In this document: positions 44,539-53,538 of the stretch, piece by piece
How the letters are laid out: the number at the start of each line of letters is the position of its first letter
How positions within the stretch are numbered: the stretch's first letter is position 1
Assembly: GCA_018380885.1 (NCBI GenBank)
Contig: JAGZSY010000022.1
Coordinates: 1 to 64,000, forward strand
DNA from: Enterocloster asparagiformis
Lineage (GTDB): Bacteria; Bacillota; Clostridia; Lachnospirales; Lachnospiraceae
Length of the DNA: 64,000 bases
Direction of reading: 5' to 3'
The notes under the pieces: generated by a model
What the model saw: only the letters and a program-made list of their open reading frames with translations
What the model was told of the DNA's origin: nothing
The model's database searches: none
Program-made: the position numbers and the translations under genes

Positions 44539-46005
44539 TCACCCCTCCTCCCGGCCTCCGCCGTAGCAGAATCCGTCCAGATCATACAGCGTCACCTGCG
44601 CTCGACAGCCTTCCAGGCGGACGCAGCCCTCGTGGCCGTAAACCCGGGTGGTAAACACCTCCCGCCCTCCGTTCACAAACACCTCCAGGGAGGAGGTGTC
44701 CGAGAAAACCCGCAGGCTGTCCAGGCGCTCCAGCCTCACGCTGCGGCTGGTCCGTCCGCTGCCACACTGCCCCAAATCCAGGGTTAAAAGTCCGTCCTTC
44801 CAGACCATGGTCACGCCCTGGCGCAGTGTGAGCGCCATAAAACCGCAGCGCTCAAACGCGGCCTCCAGCTCATAGACCGGCCCCCGCTCCTGCGCCCGGT
44901 TTAAGCCTGCGGCGTCAAAGTCCCGGCGGTTTTTCCGCAGGGCCTTCAGCTCTTCAAGGGGCTGCTGGATCAGGCGTCCGTCCCGCATATGCAGCTCTCT
45001 GGGCAGCGTCAGCCCATGCTGCCAGCCCGCCTCCACGGTGGGATTGGTGTAGTCCGCGTCTGGGATTCCCATCCAGCCGATCATGATGCGCCGCCCCGCC
45101 TCGTCACAGAAGGTCTGGGGCGCGTAAAAGTCAAAGCCCCGGTCCACCATGCTGATCCCGGCCATATCCTCCAGGAAATACTCCCCGGGCGCGAAGTCGT
45201 AATCCAGCGCCGCGGCCGTGCACTGGTGCACATTGGCGAAGTCCACGCCGCGGCCCGGCACGCCCTGGGGACAGCAGACGAGGCAGAGCCGTCCGTCCAG
45301 AACGAACAGGTCCGGACACTCCCACATATATCCGAAGGGCTCCCGGGTGGTGATGCGGCCGTGGTACTCCCAGCGCCTCAGATCGGCGGAGCGGTAGACC
45401 AGCACCATACCCTTTCCTCGCACGTCCCGGGCGCCCAGCACCATGTAATAGCCGTCCTCCCGCCTGATCACCTTGGGATCACGGACGTGGCCGCTCATAT
45501 CCGCCGGGTAATCGCTGTTTGTGAGCAGCACTTCCTTTTCCGAAAAATGGAAGCCGTCCCGGCTGGTCATGTGCACAACGCTGCTGCCGCGGCCTGTGAG
45601 AATATAGTCGTAGTCGTCCCGGTCGAAATATTTTACATTTCCGGTATAAAAATAATGGATCAGGCCGTTTTCCACAAACGCACAGCCGGAGTACACGCCG
45701 TGGGCATCGAAATCCCGGTCCGGGTACAGCACCGGCTCGCCCTGCTCATAGTTGACGAAATCCCGGGTGGTGTAATGCCCCCACAGCTTCAGCTCGCCGG
45801 TAGGCTCAAAGGGCGTGTACTGGTAATAAATATGGTAGGTGCCGTTTACCTGGCACAGGCCATTGGGATCGTTGAGCCAGCCCGTTTCCGGCATCAGGTG
45901 GAAGGCCAGGCGGTCCCGGTCCGCCGCCACCTGTTCCCGGTAGGCCCTGTTCTGCCGGTACCACTGCCTGTAATCTTCCCGAAACACCTTTTGATATTTT
46001 TTCAC
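44539..46005 (-). CDS. scrB: Sucrose-6-phosphate hydrolase (GH32)
   Basis: Cytoplasmic invertase of 488 aa that splits sucrose 6-phosphate from the PTS into glucose 6-phosphate and fructose. The nucleophile Asp lies in WLNDPNG (about 43-49), the RDP motif in HVRDPKV and the acid/base Glu in WECPDLF. A C-terminal beta-sandwich contains the FSDTSSLEVFVNGG motif. Start GTG 46005 follows GGGAGGAAGG. It lies 17 bp after the sucrose PTS gene. Confidence 0.96.
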   Translation of the reverse strand: MKKYQKVFREDYRQWYRQNRAYREQVAADRDRLAFHLMPETGWLNDPNGLCQVNGTYHIYYQYTPFEPTGELKLWGHYTTRDFVNYEQGEPVLYPDRDFDAHGVYSGCAFVENGLIHYFYTGNVKYFDRDDYDYILTGRGSSVVHMTSRDGFHFSEKEVLLTNSDYPADMSGHVRDPKVIRREDGYYMVLGARDVRGKGMVLVYRSADLRRWEYHGRITTREPFGYMWECPDLFVLDGRLCLVCCPQGVPGRGVDFANVHQCTAAALDYDFAPGEYFLEDMAGISMVDRGFDFYAPQTFCDEAGRRIMIGWMGIPDADYTNPTVEAGWQHGLTLPRELHMRDGRLIQQPLEELKALRKNRRDFDAAGLNRAQERGPVYELEAAFERCGFMALTLRQGVTMVWKDGLLTLDLGQCGSGRTSRSVRLERLDSLRVFSDTSSLEVFVNGGREVFTTRVYGHEGCVRLEGCRAQVTLYDLDGFCYGGGREEG

Positions 46006-46022
46006 AAGCCTTCCTCCCGCAC

Positions 46023-47957
46023 TTATTTTCTTCTCACCTCAGCCACCCTTGTGTCCGTTCCGCCGCTCTCCGCCGGGAACACCTCCACCTCCAGGGCCGC
46101 GCCCTCGGTGAAGATCATCATGGTCTGCGGGTTTAAATTCCTGCCGCGGATCAGGTCCAGGTCCATGCGCAGCAGCCCGTCGCCCTTTTTCACACGGGCG
46201 CCCTGCTCCACAAGAGCCTCAAAGCCCTCCCCGTCCAGCTTGACCGTGTCGATTCCTGCGTGAATCAACACCTCAAAGCCGGAGTCGGAGGCAATCCCCA
46301 GGGCGTGCTTGGTGGGAAAAATCATGGTCACAGTGCCGTCGCAGGGAGCGCACACCAGGCCGTCCCGGGGATTCACCGCGATGCCGTCGCCCAGGGCCTT
46401 TGAGGCGAACATCTCGTCGGCGGACCCGGATACCGGCAGAATCTCTCCCTCCATTGGGGAATAGAATGAGGCGGCGCTGCTCTCCTCCACGGCCAACGCC
46501 TCCCGGCCTGCGGCGGGCGCTGGGGACTTTTTCTCCGCGCCCTGCCCACTCCCACCGCCGTCCTGGCGCTCCAGCCCGAATTTCTTCCAGAACACCACGG
46601 TCAGGGCAAAGGATACCGCCATAGACAGGGCCAGGCCAATGGCAAAATTCAGATAGTGGTCCGGCTTCATGGAGATAAAGCCGGGCAGTCCCGCCGCGCC
46701 CAGGGCCTGGGCCAGGGTTTTGGTGCCGGCCAGGTAGGCGCTGCCCACCGCGGAACCGGTCATAGCCGCGTAGAAGGGGTACTTTAGTTTCAGCGTCACG
46801 CCGAACATGGCCGGCTCGGTGATTCCCAACAGGGCGGAAATACCGGAGGCTGAGCAGATGGATTTGATCTTCTCGTTCTTTGTCATCAGCAGCACGGCCA
46901 GCACAGCCGCGCCCTGGGCCACGTTGTTCATGCTGGCGGTGGAGAAGATAAAGCTTCCGCCCGTCCGCGCGCTGTCCGCCAGGAGCTGGGTCTCAATGGC
47001 GATAAAGCTGTGATGCATTCCGGTCATGGTGATGGGCGCGTAGACAAAGCCGAACAGCGCCCCGCCCACCGGGCCCAGGGTATTGTAGGTCCAGGTGATC
47101 CCCGCCGCCAGCAGATTGCCGGCCTGGCGCAGGATCGGGCCCACAAATATAAAAGTCATAAAGGAGGTAATCAGGATGGACAGCAGCGGCGTGGTCAGGT
47201 TATCCAGCCAGGTAGGCGTCACCTTGTGCAGCCGCTTCTCGATAGCCGCCAGAATCCAGGCCACTGCCAGCACCGGCAGCACTGTTCCCTGGTAGCCGAT
47301 GGCAGCGATCTCAAACCCGAAAATGTTCCAAACAGGCGCCTCGGCGATTCCGATCTGGTAGGCGTTTAACAGGTCGGGGTGCACCATGATCATGCCCATG
47401 GCAGCGCCCAAAAAAGGATTCCCGCCGAACTTTTTCGTGGCGCTGAAGCCGATCAGCACGGGCAGAAATGTAAACGGCGCGTTGGCAAAGGTGTTGATCG
47501 CCGAGGCCAGGCCCTGCCACTGGGGGTAGAGCGCGATCAGGGACTGCCCGCCGATCAGCGGGGAGGTCAGCAGATTGTTCAGGCCCATGAGCAGGCCGCC
47601 CGCCACAATGGCCGGGATGATGGGCACGAAAATATCGCTGAGCATCTTGATAAAGCGCTGCACCGCGTTGCCCTTCTTCTCCTCAGGCTCATCTCCGTTC
47701 TCCTGCGCAACGCCCAACTGCTTCTGCACCTCGTCGCAGATCAGGTTCACCAGGCCCGCCCCGAAAATGATCTGGAACTGGGACTGTGTCAGAAACACAC
47801 CCTTGACCCCCTCCAGATCTCCGATGGCCTCCTCGTCCCTCAGATCGTTGTTCTTCAACTGCAGCCTCAGCCGCGTGGCGCAATGCGCCACAGAGCGGAT
47901 GTTGCTCTTTCCGCCCACATGTTCGATCACCTGACTGGCAATTTTCGCATAATCCAT
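46023..47957 (-). CDS. scrA: Sucrose-type PTS transporter EIIBCA
   Basis: 644-aa phosphotransferase permease. The IIB domain carries the phosphocysteine in HCATRLRL (Cys about 26). The IIC domain has about 10 helices (about 105-455) with GMHHSFIAIETQL. The IIA(Glc)-like domain follows a linker and has the active His in FEVLIHAGIDTVKL. It imports and phosphorylates a glucoside; the adjacent GH32 enzyme and LacI regulator point to sucrose. GGGAAGG precedes the ATG. Operators and a promoter lie upstream. Confidence 0.95.
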   Translation of the reverse strand: MDYAKIASQVIEHVGGKSNIRSVAHCATRLRLQLKNNDLRDEEAIGDLEGVKGVFLTQSQFQIIFGAGLVNLICDEVQKQLGVAQENGDEPEEKKGNAVQRFIKMLSDIFVPIIPAIVAGGLLMGLNNLLTSPLIGGQSLIALYPQWQGLASAINTFANAPFTFLPVLIGFSATKKFGGNPFLGAAMGMIMVHPDLLNAYQIGIAEAPVWNIFGFEIAAIGYQGTVLPVLAVAWILAAIEKRLHKVTPTWLDNLTTPLLSILITSFMTFIFVGPILRQAGNLLAAGITWTYNTLGPVGGALFGFVYAPITMTGMHHSFIAIETQLLADSARTGGSFIFSTASMNNVAQGAAVLAVLLMTKNEKIKSICSASGISALLGITEPAMFGVTLKLKYPFYAAMTGSAVGSAYLAGTKTLAQALGAAGLPGFISMKPDHYLNFAIGLALSMAVSFALTVVFWKKFGLERQDGGGSGQGAEKKSPAPAAGREALAVEESSAASFYSPMEGEILPVSGSADEMFASKALGDGIAVNPRDGLVCAPCDGTVTMIFPTKHALGIASDSGFEVLIHAGIDTVKLDGEGFEALVEQGARVKKGDGLLRMDLDLIRGRNLNPQTMMIFTEGAALEVEVFPAESGGTDTRVAEVRRK

Positions 47958-47988
47958 AAATTTTTACCTTCCCTTCCCAACAGTTTCC

Positions 47989-48000
47989 GGTATCGGTTCC
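47989..48000. promoter_or_regulatory. Operator 1 of the sucrose operon
   Basis: GGTATCGGTTCC, a near-palindrome with the central CG of LacI-family sites, lies downstream of the -10 box. Confidence 0.7.
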
Positions 48001-48010
48001 ATATTTAAAT

Positions 48011-48037
48011 ATTATAACCTTTCCGGCATTTTGTCAA
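48011..48037 (-). promoter_or_regulatory. Promoter of scrA-scrB
   Basis: Minus-strand TTGACA (48032-48037) is followed by TATAAT (48011-48016) at 15-bp spacing, or TAATAT at 18 bp. Confidence 0.7.
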
Positions 48038-48047
48038 TGTATTTTCC

Positions 48048-48059
48048 GGTACCGGTACC
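48048..48059. promoter_or_regulatory. Operator 2 of the sucrose operon
   Basis: GGTACCGGTACC, a perfect 12-bp palindrome upstream of the -35 box, with its centre 59 bp from operator 1. The pair could support repressor looping. Confidence 0.7.
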
Positions 48060-48071
48060 ATGTTTTGATGT

Positions 48072-48118
48072 AAAAAAACAGCGCCATTTTTTGTGTATTT
48101 TGCACAATTTCGGCGCTG
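48072..48118 (-). terminator. Terminator of scrR
   Basis: CAGCGCC pairs with GGCGCTG around an inner TTGTG/CACAA stem, followed by a T run on the minus strand. Confidence 0.75.
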
Positions 48119-48123
48119 ATTTC

Positions 48124-49107
48124 CTATTTTTTCACGCTTTGTCCCCGGATAAGCGTATAATCCACGACCTGCTTTTTTGGCACCGGTTCCCGGCGGATCA
48201 TTTTGAGCACTGTCTCCGCCCCCAGGTAGCCCATAGCGTAGGAGTCGAATTTCAGCGTGGTCAGGGACGGCTTTAACAGCGCGCTCTCGTCGTAACCGCC
48301 GAAGCCCGCCACCGACACATCCTCCGGTATCCGGAGGCCGCGCCGCTCCAGCACCAGGTACGCGCCGAAGGCCAGCCGGTCCGTGGCGCAGATCATGGCG
48401 TCCACCGGGCCCTGCTCCAGAATCGCCTCCGCCATGCGCTGCCCGCTCTCAAAGCTGTAATCCCCCTGAAGCGCGATCACCTCCGGATCGCCCTGCTCCC
48501 GCAGGCCGTCCAGGACGCCCTGCCTCCGGCTGACGCCAACGGCCAGGTCGGACTGGTCCACCCCCAGGTACCCCACCCGCCTGGGGCCGGTCCGGCCCAC
48601 GTAAGCGCCCATGGCCTTCCCGGCTCCGTAATCGTCCGCCGTCACCACCGTGCCCGGCTGGTACTCCTGGGCCAGCACCACCACAGGCACAGGGCAGCCC
48701 TCAATCACCCTGTGCAGCTCCGGCGTAATGGTGATGGCGCTGACCAGGATGCCGTCCACGTTCAGCGCCATCAGCCGCTGCATGTTTTTCAGCTCCAGCT
48801 CCGGGCTGTGGTCGGAATCCTTGATCAGTGTCTCGTACCCCTGTCCCCGCAGATAGCGGTCGATGCTGGTGACCACCCGGCTGGTGATCCTGGAGTTCAG
48901 CGTGGGAACCACCACCCCGATCACATTGCTCTCCTTCGCCTTCAGGCGGGCAAAGGTGTTGGGTTCATAGTGGTATTCCCGTATAATCTCCTGAATCCGC
49001 TCCCTGGTGGACTCCTTCACATACCCTCCGTTGAAATAGCGGGACACCGTGCTCTTGGTCACGCCCGCCATGTCGGCAATATCGGCCATGGTGATTTTTC
49101 TCGGCAT
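48124..49107 (-). CDS. scrR: LacI-family repressor of the sucrose operon
   Basis: 327 aa. The N-terminal HTH is TMADIADMAGVTKSTVSRYFNGG, then a hinge (YEPNTFARLKAKESNVIGVVVP) and a periplasmic-binding-like sensor domain. Position upstream of scrA and two GGTACC-type palindromes around the scrA promoter support a role as sucrose (fructose or sucrose 6-phosphate) responsive repressor. It has its own terminator, so it is a separate unit. GGAG lies upstream of the start. The gap 49108-49374 shows no gene. Confidence 0.92.
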   Translation of the reverse strand: MPRKITMADIADMAGVTKSTVSRYFNGGYVKESTRERIQEIIREYHYEPNTFARLKAKESNVIGVVVPTLNSRITSRVVTSIDRYLRGQGYETLIKDSDHSPELELKNMQRLMALNVDGILVSAITITPELHRVIEGCPVPVVVLAQEYQPGTVVTADDYGAGKAMGAYVGRTGPRRVGYLGVDQSDLAVGVSRRQGVLDGLREQGDPEVIALQGDYSFESGQRMAEAILEQGPVDAMICATDRLAFGAYLVLERRGLRIPEDVSVAGFGGYDESALLKPSLTTLKFDSYAMGYLGAETVLKMIRREPVPKKQVVDYTLIRGQSVKK

Positions 49108-49374
49108 ATTCTCTTACTCCGTGTGTTTGGTGGTTTTTGCGGCGCCGGCCTCCCCCGCTCCCCGCCGGGCACCGCGGTCGCAGGCGCACAATTCTATGCT
49201 TCATCATACCACGGGGAAATCTTTGTTGCAAGCGGGAAACTTGGAGCCGGGGCCTGCCGGGAGCCGCGGCGCAGATCGCGACCGCAAAAAAATACGGACA
49301 GCCGAAGCCGTCCGCATCTGATTATCTGCCAATCCTTTTGCTTGTCTTATCTCGCCGCTCTCCTAAAATCGCGC

Positions 49375-50403
49375 TCACTCGGCAAACACTGAATTATACC
49401 GGTCAATGCACTGGTTCAAGGTGTTGATCACGTGGGAGATGGAACCCAGAGGCTCCAGGGAGACGTCCTCGATGGGCTTGCCGCTCTCCACCTGCTTGAT
49501 CATCCACTCCACCGCCTGCAGCTGCTTCTCAAACAGCCCGTCAAAGGGCCTGGAGTTGCTGAGGGATTCCACGATCAGCTGGTCATTGTCCGCCGCCGCC
49601 TCATTGAACTGCTCCACTGAGGCCGCCAGCTCGTCGTAGAGGGTGCGTATCTCAGTCAGGTCCATATCGTTGATATTCTCATCCGTCACGTCCTGTTTCT
49701 CCACGGCGTCTATGATCTTTCTGGTGAGGTCGATGTTGTTGCTGGCGTAGTACTGGATCATATAGCCTTCGCTTTTGAGCTCCTCGCGGAACTGCTCCGC
49801 CCGCCCGCTCTCCAGCTCCGTCATCGCGTTGTAATAGTCCGTGGCCGCGGGCTCAAATTCCATGGCCGCCGCAAGGATGACGGGGTGCAGCTCCTTGGGC
49901 TTCGCGTACTGGTTGTCCGCGTAGGCTCCGTGCATGCGGCTGATCTCGGAGAAGGACTCCATCAGCTTCCGCAGGGGATCGGCCATCTCCTTGACCAGAT
50001 TATCCATCTCGCCGTAGGAGGGTTCCATATCCGCCAGCTCCAGAGCCATCTCCAGGGTATCCGTGTTGGCGCCCACAATGCGGTAACCGTAGGTAAGCCC
50101 TGTATCCGGCAGCAGCGCGAACTCCTCCTGGCTGTCCACCACGGTGAAATAATAGTCGATGTTGTCCAGGATCTCCAGGATATCATTGCTCAGCTCAATG
50201 TAGATATTGTACTTGATCAGATCCATGGTCTCCTCGTCCAACTCGGGCTCCGTCTCCTCCGTCTCGGTCTCCTGCGCCAGGGTCAGACCTTTTTCCTCGC
50301 CGAATTTGCCGCCCGCCTCCGGCGTCTTTGCGCCGCAGCCCGCCACCGCCAGGCTGGCCGCCAGCGCGGCCGCGGCCATCATTGTCATACGCTTTTTTCT
50401 CAT
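49375..50403 (-). CDS. DUF3829-like lipoprotein
   Basis: About 342 aa. The signal peptide ends in lipobox VAGC (Cys about 22). A Glu/Thr-rich linker follows, then a long alpha-helical domain with acidic repeats (DLIKYNIYIELSNDILEILDNIDYYF, later LTRKIIDAVEKQDV and VEWMIKQVESGKP). The layout resembles YiiG/DUF3829 surface lipoproteins of unknown function. ATG 50403 follows AGAGGAG. It stands alone. Confidence 0.7.
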   Translation of the reverse strand: MRKKRMTMMAAAALAASLAVAGCGAKTPEAGGKFGEEKGLTLAQETETEETEPELDEETMDLIKYNIYIELSNDILEILDNIDYYFTVVDSQEEFALLPDTGLTYGYRIVGANTDTLEMALELADMEPSYGEMDNLVKEMADPLRKLMESFSEISRMHGAYADNQYAKPKELHPVILAAAMEFEPAATDYYNAMTELESGRAEQFREELKSEGYMIQYYASNNIDLTRKIIDAVEKQDVTDENINDMDLTEIRTLYDELAASVEQFNEAAADNDQLIVESLSNSRPFDGLFEKQLQAVEWMIKQVESGKPIEDVSLEPLGSISHVINTLNQCIDRYNSVFAE

Positions 50404-50517
50404 CTGTGCTCTCCTCTGAAACATAATACATAATCTTTATTATATTAGCACATTTCTTTCAGTTTGGAAAGCCAATTTCCAAAAATTCCTTGACAACCGG
50501 GCGGCGCGTTTCCGGTC

Positions 50518-51639
50518 TCAGCCCGCTCCGCTTCCCTCCACGGAAATGATCACATACTCACAGTGGCGGCTGGTGCGGATGGGGTAACCCCAGCCGCCGA
50601 TCCCCGACGAGACGATCACCTGAAGATGATCCATTTTCCGCTGTCCGTAATTCATTTCCACGATGCCCGCGGCCTGGCTGATCAGGCCTGTGGGCCAGAT
50701 TTGACCGGCGTGGGTGTGGCCCGAGAGCATGAGATCATACCCCTGCCGGTCCGCCTCCGCAAGCTCGCAGGGCTGATGATCCAGAAGCAGCAGGAAATCG
50801 CTCCGGTCTGCGCCCTCCAGCAGTTCCTCCAACTCCTTACGCTTTCCTCCTTTCGGGGTGGAACGGTCGTCCCTGCCGATCAGGGTCAGATCCTCCGTCA
50901 CCTCCTCCAGGCGATCCGCCAGAATACAGATTCCCGATCCGTCAATGGCGTTTTCCAGCTCCTCCAACGAAAAATTGGGAGTCTGCGTATAGCTGGCCTT
51001 ATCGTGGTTGCCGTGGACAAAATAGATGCCCAGAGGGCATTGGATTGTTCCCAGCACGGCCATGGTCTCCTCCATCTGCTCCTTTGTGGTCCGCTCGTCC
51101 ACCAAGTCTCCGCACAGCACGACCAGATCCGGCTTGGCTGCTTCGATCTCTCTCGCGTACCCGGCCAGGTCCCCGCCGTCCATAACCGTGCCGGCGTGCA
51201 GGTCGGACACCAGCGCAATCTTGTAGCCTCCGGCGCGTATATTCTTGTCCGTCACCACATGGTAGTCCGTGCGAACCACCTGGTGTATATTCCAATAGCC
51301 GTATCCCAGCACCAGAGCCGTGCCGAGCACCGGCAGGAGGCCGCAGCGGTAAATATTCTCCCACCGCGTGCCTCCGCGCTTTGCCAGCCGCAGCACGGCG
51401 TTTGCCAGGTCCATGCAGACCGCGAAGCCCAGCAGATGAAGCATAACCATAGCCCAGGTGCTCCACATCTGGAATGCAAGACAGGCGCTTCCCGCGCCCA
51501 GGACCACAGCCCACCGCCGGGCCGTACGGTCCACGGGCTTTTTCCGCCACCAGGCGATCACACGTTTAAAAAAGAAGAAAAAATAGATCCCAATCGCTGC
51601 CGCTCCCGCAAAAAGTACGCAAAGTACTATTGCCATCAT
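50518..51639 (-). CDS. Membrane-anchored metallophosphoesterase (YkuE/YaeI-like)
   Basis: 373 aa. About four N-terminal helices (1-125) lead into a calcineurin-like phosphoesterase domain with VSDLHAG, GDLVDER, VHGNHD and SGHTHAGQIWP, which bind two metal ions. Relatives YkuE and YaeI act on UDP-diacylglucosamine-like lipids or unknown phosphodiesters. GGAGGCGG precedes the ATG. It follows the aldo-keto reductase gene on its upstream side across a small repeat region. Confidence 0.9.
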   Translation of the reverse strand: MMAIVLCVLFAGAAAIGIYFFFFFKRVIAWWRKKPVDRTARRWAVVLGAGSACLAFQMWSTWAMVMLHLLGFAVCMDLANAVLRLAKRGGTRWENIYRCGLLPVLGTALVLGYGYWNIHQVVRTDYHVVTDKNIRAGGYKIALVSDLHAGTVMDGGDLAGYAREIEAAKPDLVVLCGDLVDERTTKEQMEETMAVLGTIQCPLGIYFVHGNHDKASYTQTPNFSLEELENAIDGSGICILADRLEEVTEDLTLIGRDDRSTPKGGKRKELEELLEGADRSDFLLLLDHQPCELAEADRQGYDLMLSGHTHAGQIWPTGLISQAAGIVEMNYGQRKMDHLQVIVSSGIGGWGYPIRTSRHCEYVIISVEGSGAG

Positions 51640-51646
51640 CGTCCGC

Positions 51647-51711
51647 CTCCATCAGACGACGGATTGCTCCGCCCTATTGTACGTCTCCATCAAGCGGCGG
51701 ATCACACCGCC
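51647..51711. repeat. Imperfect 27-bp direct repeat, 38-bp period
   Basis: Copies at 51647-51673 and 51685-51711 both begin CTCCATCA and end CCGCC, differing at about six positions. They fill the gap between the aldo-keto reductase stop and the phosphoesterase start. Confidence 0.6.
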
Positions 51712-52863
51712 TTACCGGATATCCCGAAACATCTCCGACGCCTGGCGCATGTTTTCCCGCACCGGCACCTGGAAGGGACACCGCGTCTCACAGGCCCCGC
51801 AGGCAGTACACTCCGACGCCTTGTGCTCCAGCACCCGGTAGTGTTCCCGCACAGTCTCCGGCATATGCCCCTGGGCCTTGCAGAGATTCAAAAACTTGGT
51901 CACCATCGCCACGTCAATCCCCACAGGGCAGGGCGCGCAGTGGCCGCAGTACATGCAGTGGCCCTCCCAGCGGATTTTCGGAAAACGGGCGAACGCCAGG
52001 GCGAAATCCTTCTCCTCCTCGGACGCTTCCGAGTACCCCGCGCTCTTCACCAGCTCCTCAGCAGTCCTGGCCCCGGCCAGCACCGTGGCCACGCCGGGGC
52101 GGGTCAGGCAGTAGTGCAGGCACTGGTAGGCCGTCAGCGCCTTTCCCGCCGGGGAGAGCTTCTCGTCCAGCAAGTCGCCGCCGCCAAAGGCCTTCATCAC
52201 CGTGATGCCAACGCCCTGACGGCTGCAGGCCTCGTAGAGCGCCTGGCGGTCCGGGTTCATATTGGTCAGCTGTCTCTCGTAGTTGGCTTCGCTCCACAGC
52301 GCTTCCACGTCCTCGCCGGCCGGCTGCAGATCGTAGCAGGGATTGACGCTGAACATCAGCACCTCGATCAGGCCGCTCTCCACCGCCGCCAGCGCCACCT
52401 GGGGATTGTGGCTGCTCAGGCCGATATGGTGAATCCTTCCGCTCTGCTTCAGCTCACGGGCAAAAGCGCTCACCGGGCCGTCCAGAATCATATTTAAATC
52501 CTTCATAGAATCCACGTAGTGGATCATGCCCACATCCAGATACGGCACATCCAGCCGCGCCATCAGGTCCTCAAATCCCGCCTTCACCTCCCGTATATCC
52601 CTGGTCCGCTTGTACTGGCCGTTCTGCCAGACGGAACACAGATGCCCCTGGAGCACAAAATGCCCGGGCATATCCTTGAGCGCTCTGCCGACCCCGCTGC
52701 GGATTTCCGGGTCCGCCGTGTAGAAATCCAGATAATTGACGCCCAAAGCCTTTGCGGCCGCGAACATTTTCCGGATATGCGCTTCACCGCCCGCCAGGCC
52801 CTCGCAGCCCATGCCGATCTCGCCGACCAGCAGGCCGGTATTTCCCAATGTCCTGTAATTCAT
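51712..52863 (-). CDS. Aldo/keto reductase with C-terminal 4Fe-4S ferredoxin domain
   Basis: 383 aa. A TIM-barrel aldo-keto reductase (N-terminal YRTLGNTGLLVGEIGMGCEGL; catalytic Asp-Tyr region LDFYTADPEIR) is fused to a ferredoxin domain. The two Cys clusters, CMYCGHCAPCPVGID and CTACGACETRCPF, can bind two 4Fe-4S clusters. Such proteins are common in gut Clostridia; substrates are mostly unknown. GGGAGG precedes the start. A cupin gene lies upstream on the same strand. Confidence 0.9.
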   Translation of the reverse strand: MNYRTLGNTGLLVGEIGMGCEGLAGGEAHIRKMFAAAKALGVNYLDFYTADPEIRSGVGRALKDMPGHFVLQGHLCSVWQNGQYKRTRDIREVKAGFEDLMARLDVPYLDVGMIHYVDSMKDLNMILDGPVSAFARELKQSGRIHHIGLSSHNPQVALAAVESGLIEVLMFSVNPCYDLQPAGEDVEALWSEANYERQLTNMNPDRQALYEACSRQGVGITVMKAFGGGDLLDEKLSPAGKALTAYQCLHYCLTRPGVATVLAGARTAEELVKSAGYSEASEEEKDFALAFARFPKIRWEGHCMYCGHCAPCPVGIDVAMVTKFLNLCKAQGHMPETVREHYRVLEHKASECTACGACETRCPFQVPVRENMRQASEMFRDIR

Positions 52864-52937
52864 TCCCTTACGCCTCCCTGTTCAAACATAAATGACGGCC
52901 GAGAGGGGACCCACCTCCGCGCGTCCCTCCGCTCCGC

Positions 52938-53336
52938 CTATTTCAGCCTGCCGTACTCCTCCTCCGACACCGGTTCCAGCCACTGGTTGGAGCCGCCCTC
53001 GGCCGGCACCTCCACGGCCAGGTGTGAAAACCAGCTGTCCTTTGCCGCTCCGTGCCAGTGCTTTACCTCCGGCGGAATATTCACCACATCCCCTGGGAAA
53101 AGCTCCCTGGCCGGCTGCCCCCACTCCTGGTAATATCCTCTGCCCCCGGTCACCAGCAAAATCTGTCCGCCCTTGTGGTGAATGTGCCAGTTGTTCCGGC
53201 AGCCTGGTTCAAATGTCACGTTGCCGATGGCAACTCCCTCTGTGGACAGCATGTTCAGATAGCTGTTGCCCACAAAATACTGCGCAAAGGCGGTGTTGGC
53301 GCCGCCCCTGGGAAACAGATCGTGAATTTCGTTCAT
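52938..53336 (-). CDS. Cupin-domain protein
   Basis: Single-domain cupin of about 132 aa. Metal-ligand motif 1 is NNWHIHHKGGQILLVTGGRGYY and motif 2 is GDVVNIPPEVKHWHGAA. Similar proteins are often annotated as carboxymuconolactone decarboxylase-associated cupins and sit next to reductases. ATG 53336 follows GAGGAGG; the frame extends to 53372 without a site. It precedes the aldo-keto reductase, which suggests a shared small-molecule pathway. Confidence 0.88.
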   Translation of the reverse strand: MNEIHDLFPRGGANTAFAQYFVGNSYLNMLSTEGVAIGNVTFEPGCRNNWHIHHKGGQILLVTGGRGYYQEWGQPARELFPGDVVNIPPEVKHWHGAAKDSWFSHLAVEVPAEGGSNQWLEPVSEEEYGRLK

Positions 53337-53467
53337 TGCGCTTCCTCCTCTTTGCCTTCCAGGCAAAACCAATTTTCATTCTTCTCTATTCTACCATCTG
53401 GAGCCTACTCTAAGTCAATGGATTTTCCATATTTTTCTGATCCGGCGCTCAAGGTAGATTCTTTCTT

Positions 53468-53496
53468 GACATTTTCATCACGCCACGATATGCTTG
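53468..53496 (+). promoter_or_regulatory. Promoter of the wall-repeat protein gene
   Basis: TTGACA (53468-53473), 17-bp spacer, TATGCT (53491-53496). Confidence 0.75.
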
Positions 53497-53538
53497 TATT
53501 GGGAAATATTAACAAAAATGCTGGTAAGGAGAATGGGT

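Noticed and set aside
44989..46263. 424-codon plus-strand open frame
   Set aside because: Antisense of scrB and scrA, which have complete catalytic motifs.
50563..52497. 644-codon plus-strand open frame
   Set aside because: It crosses the phosphoesterase and aldo-keto reductase genes on the other strand, both with clear motifs and ribosome sites; the protein has no recognisable features.
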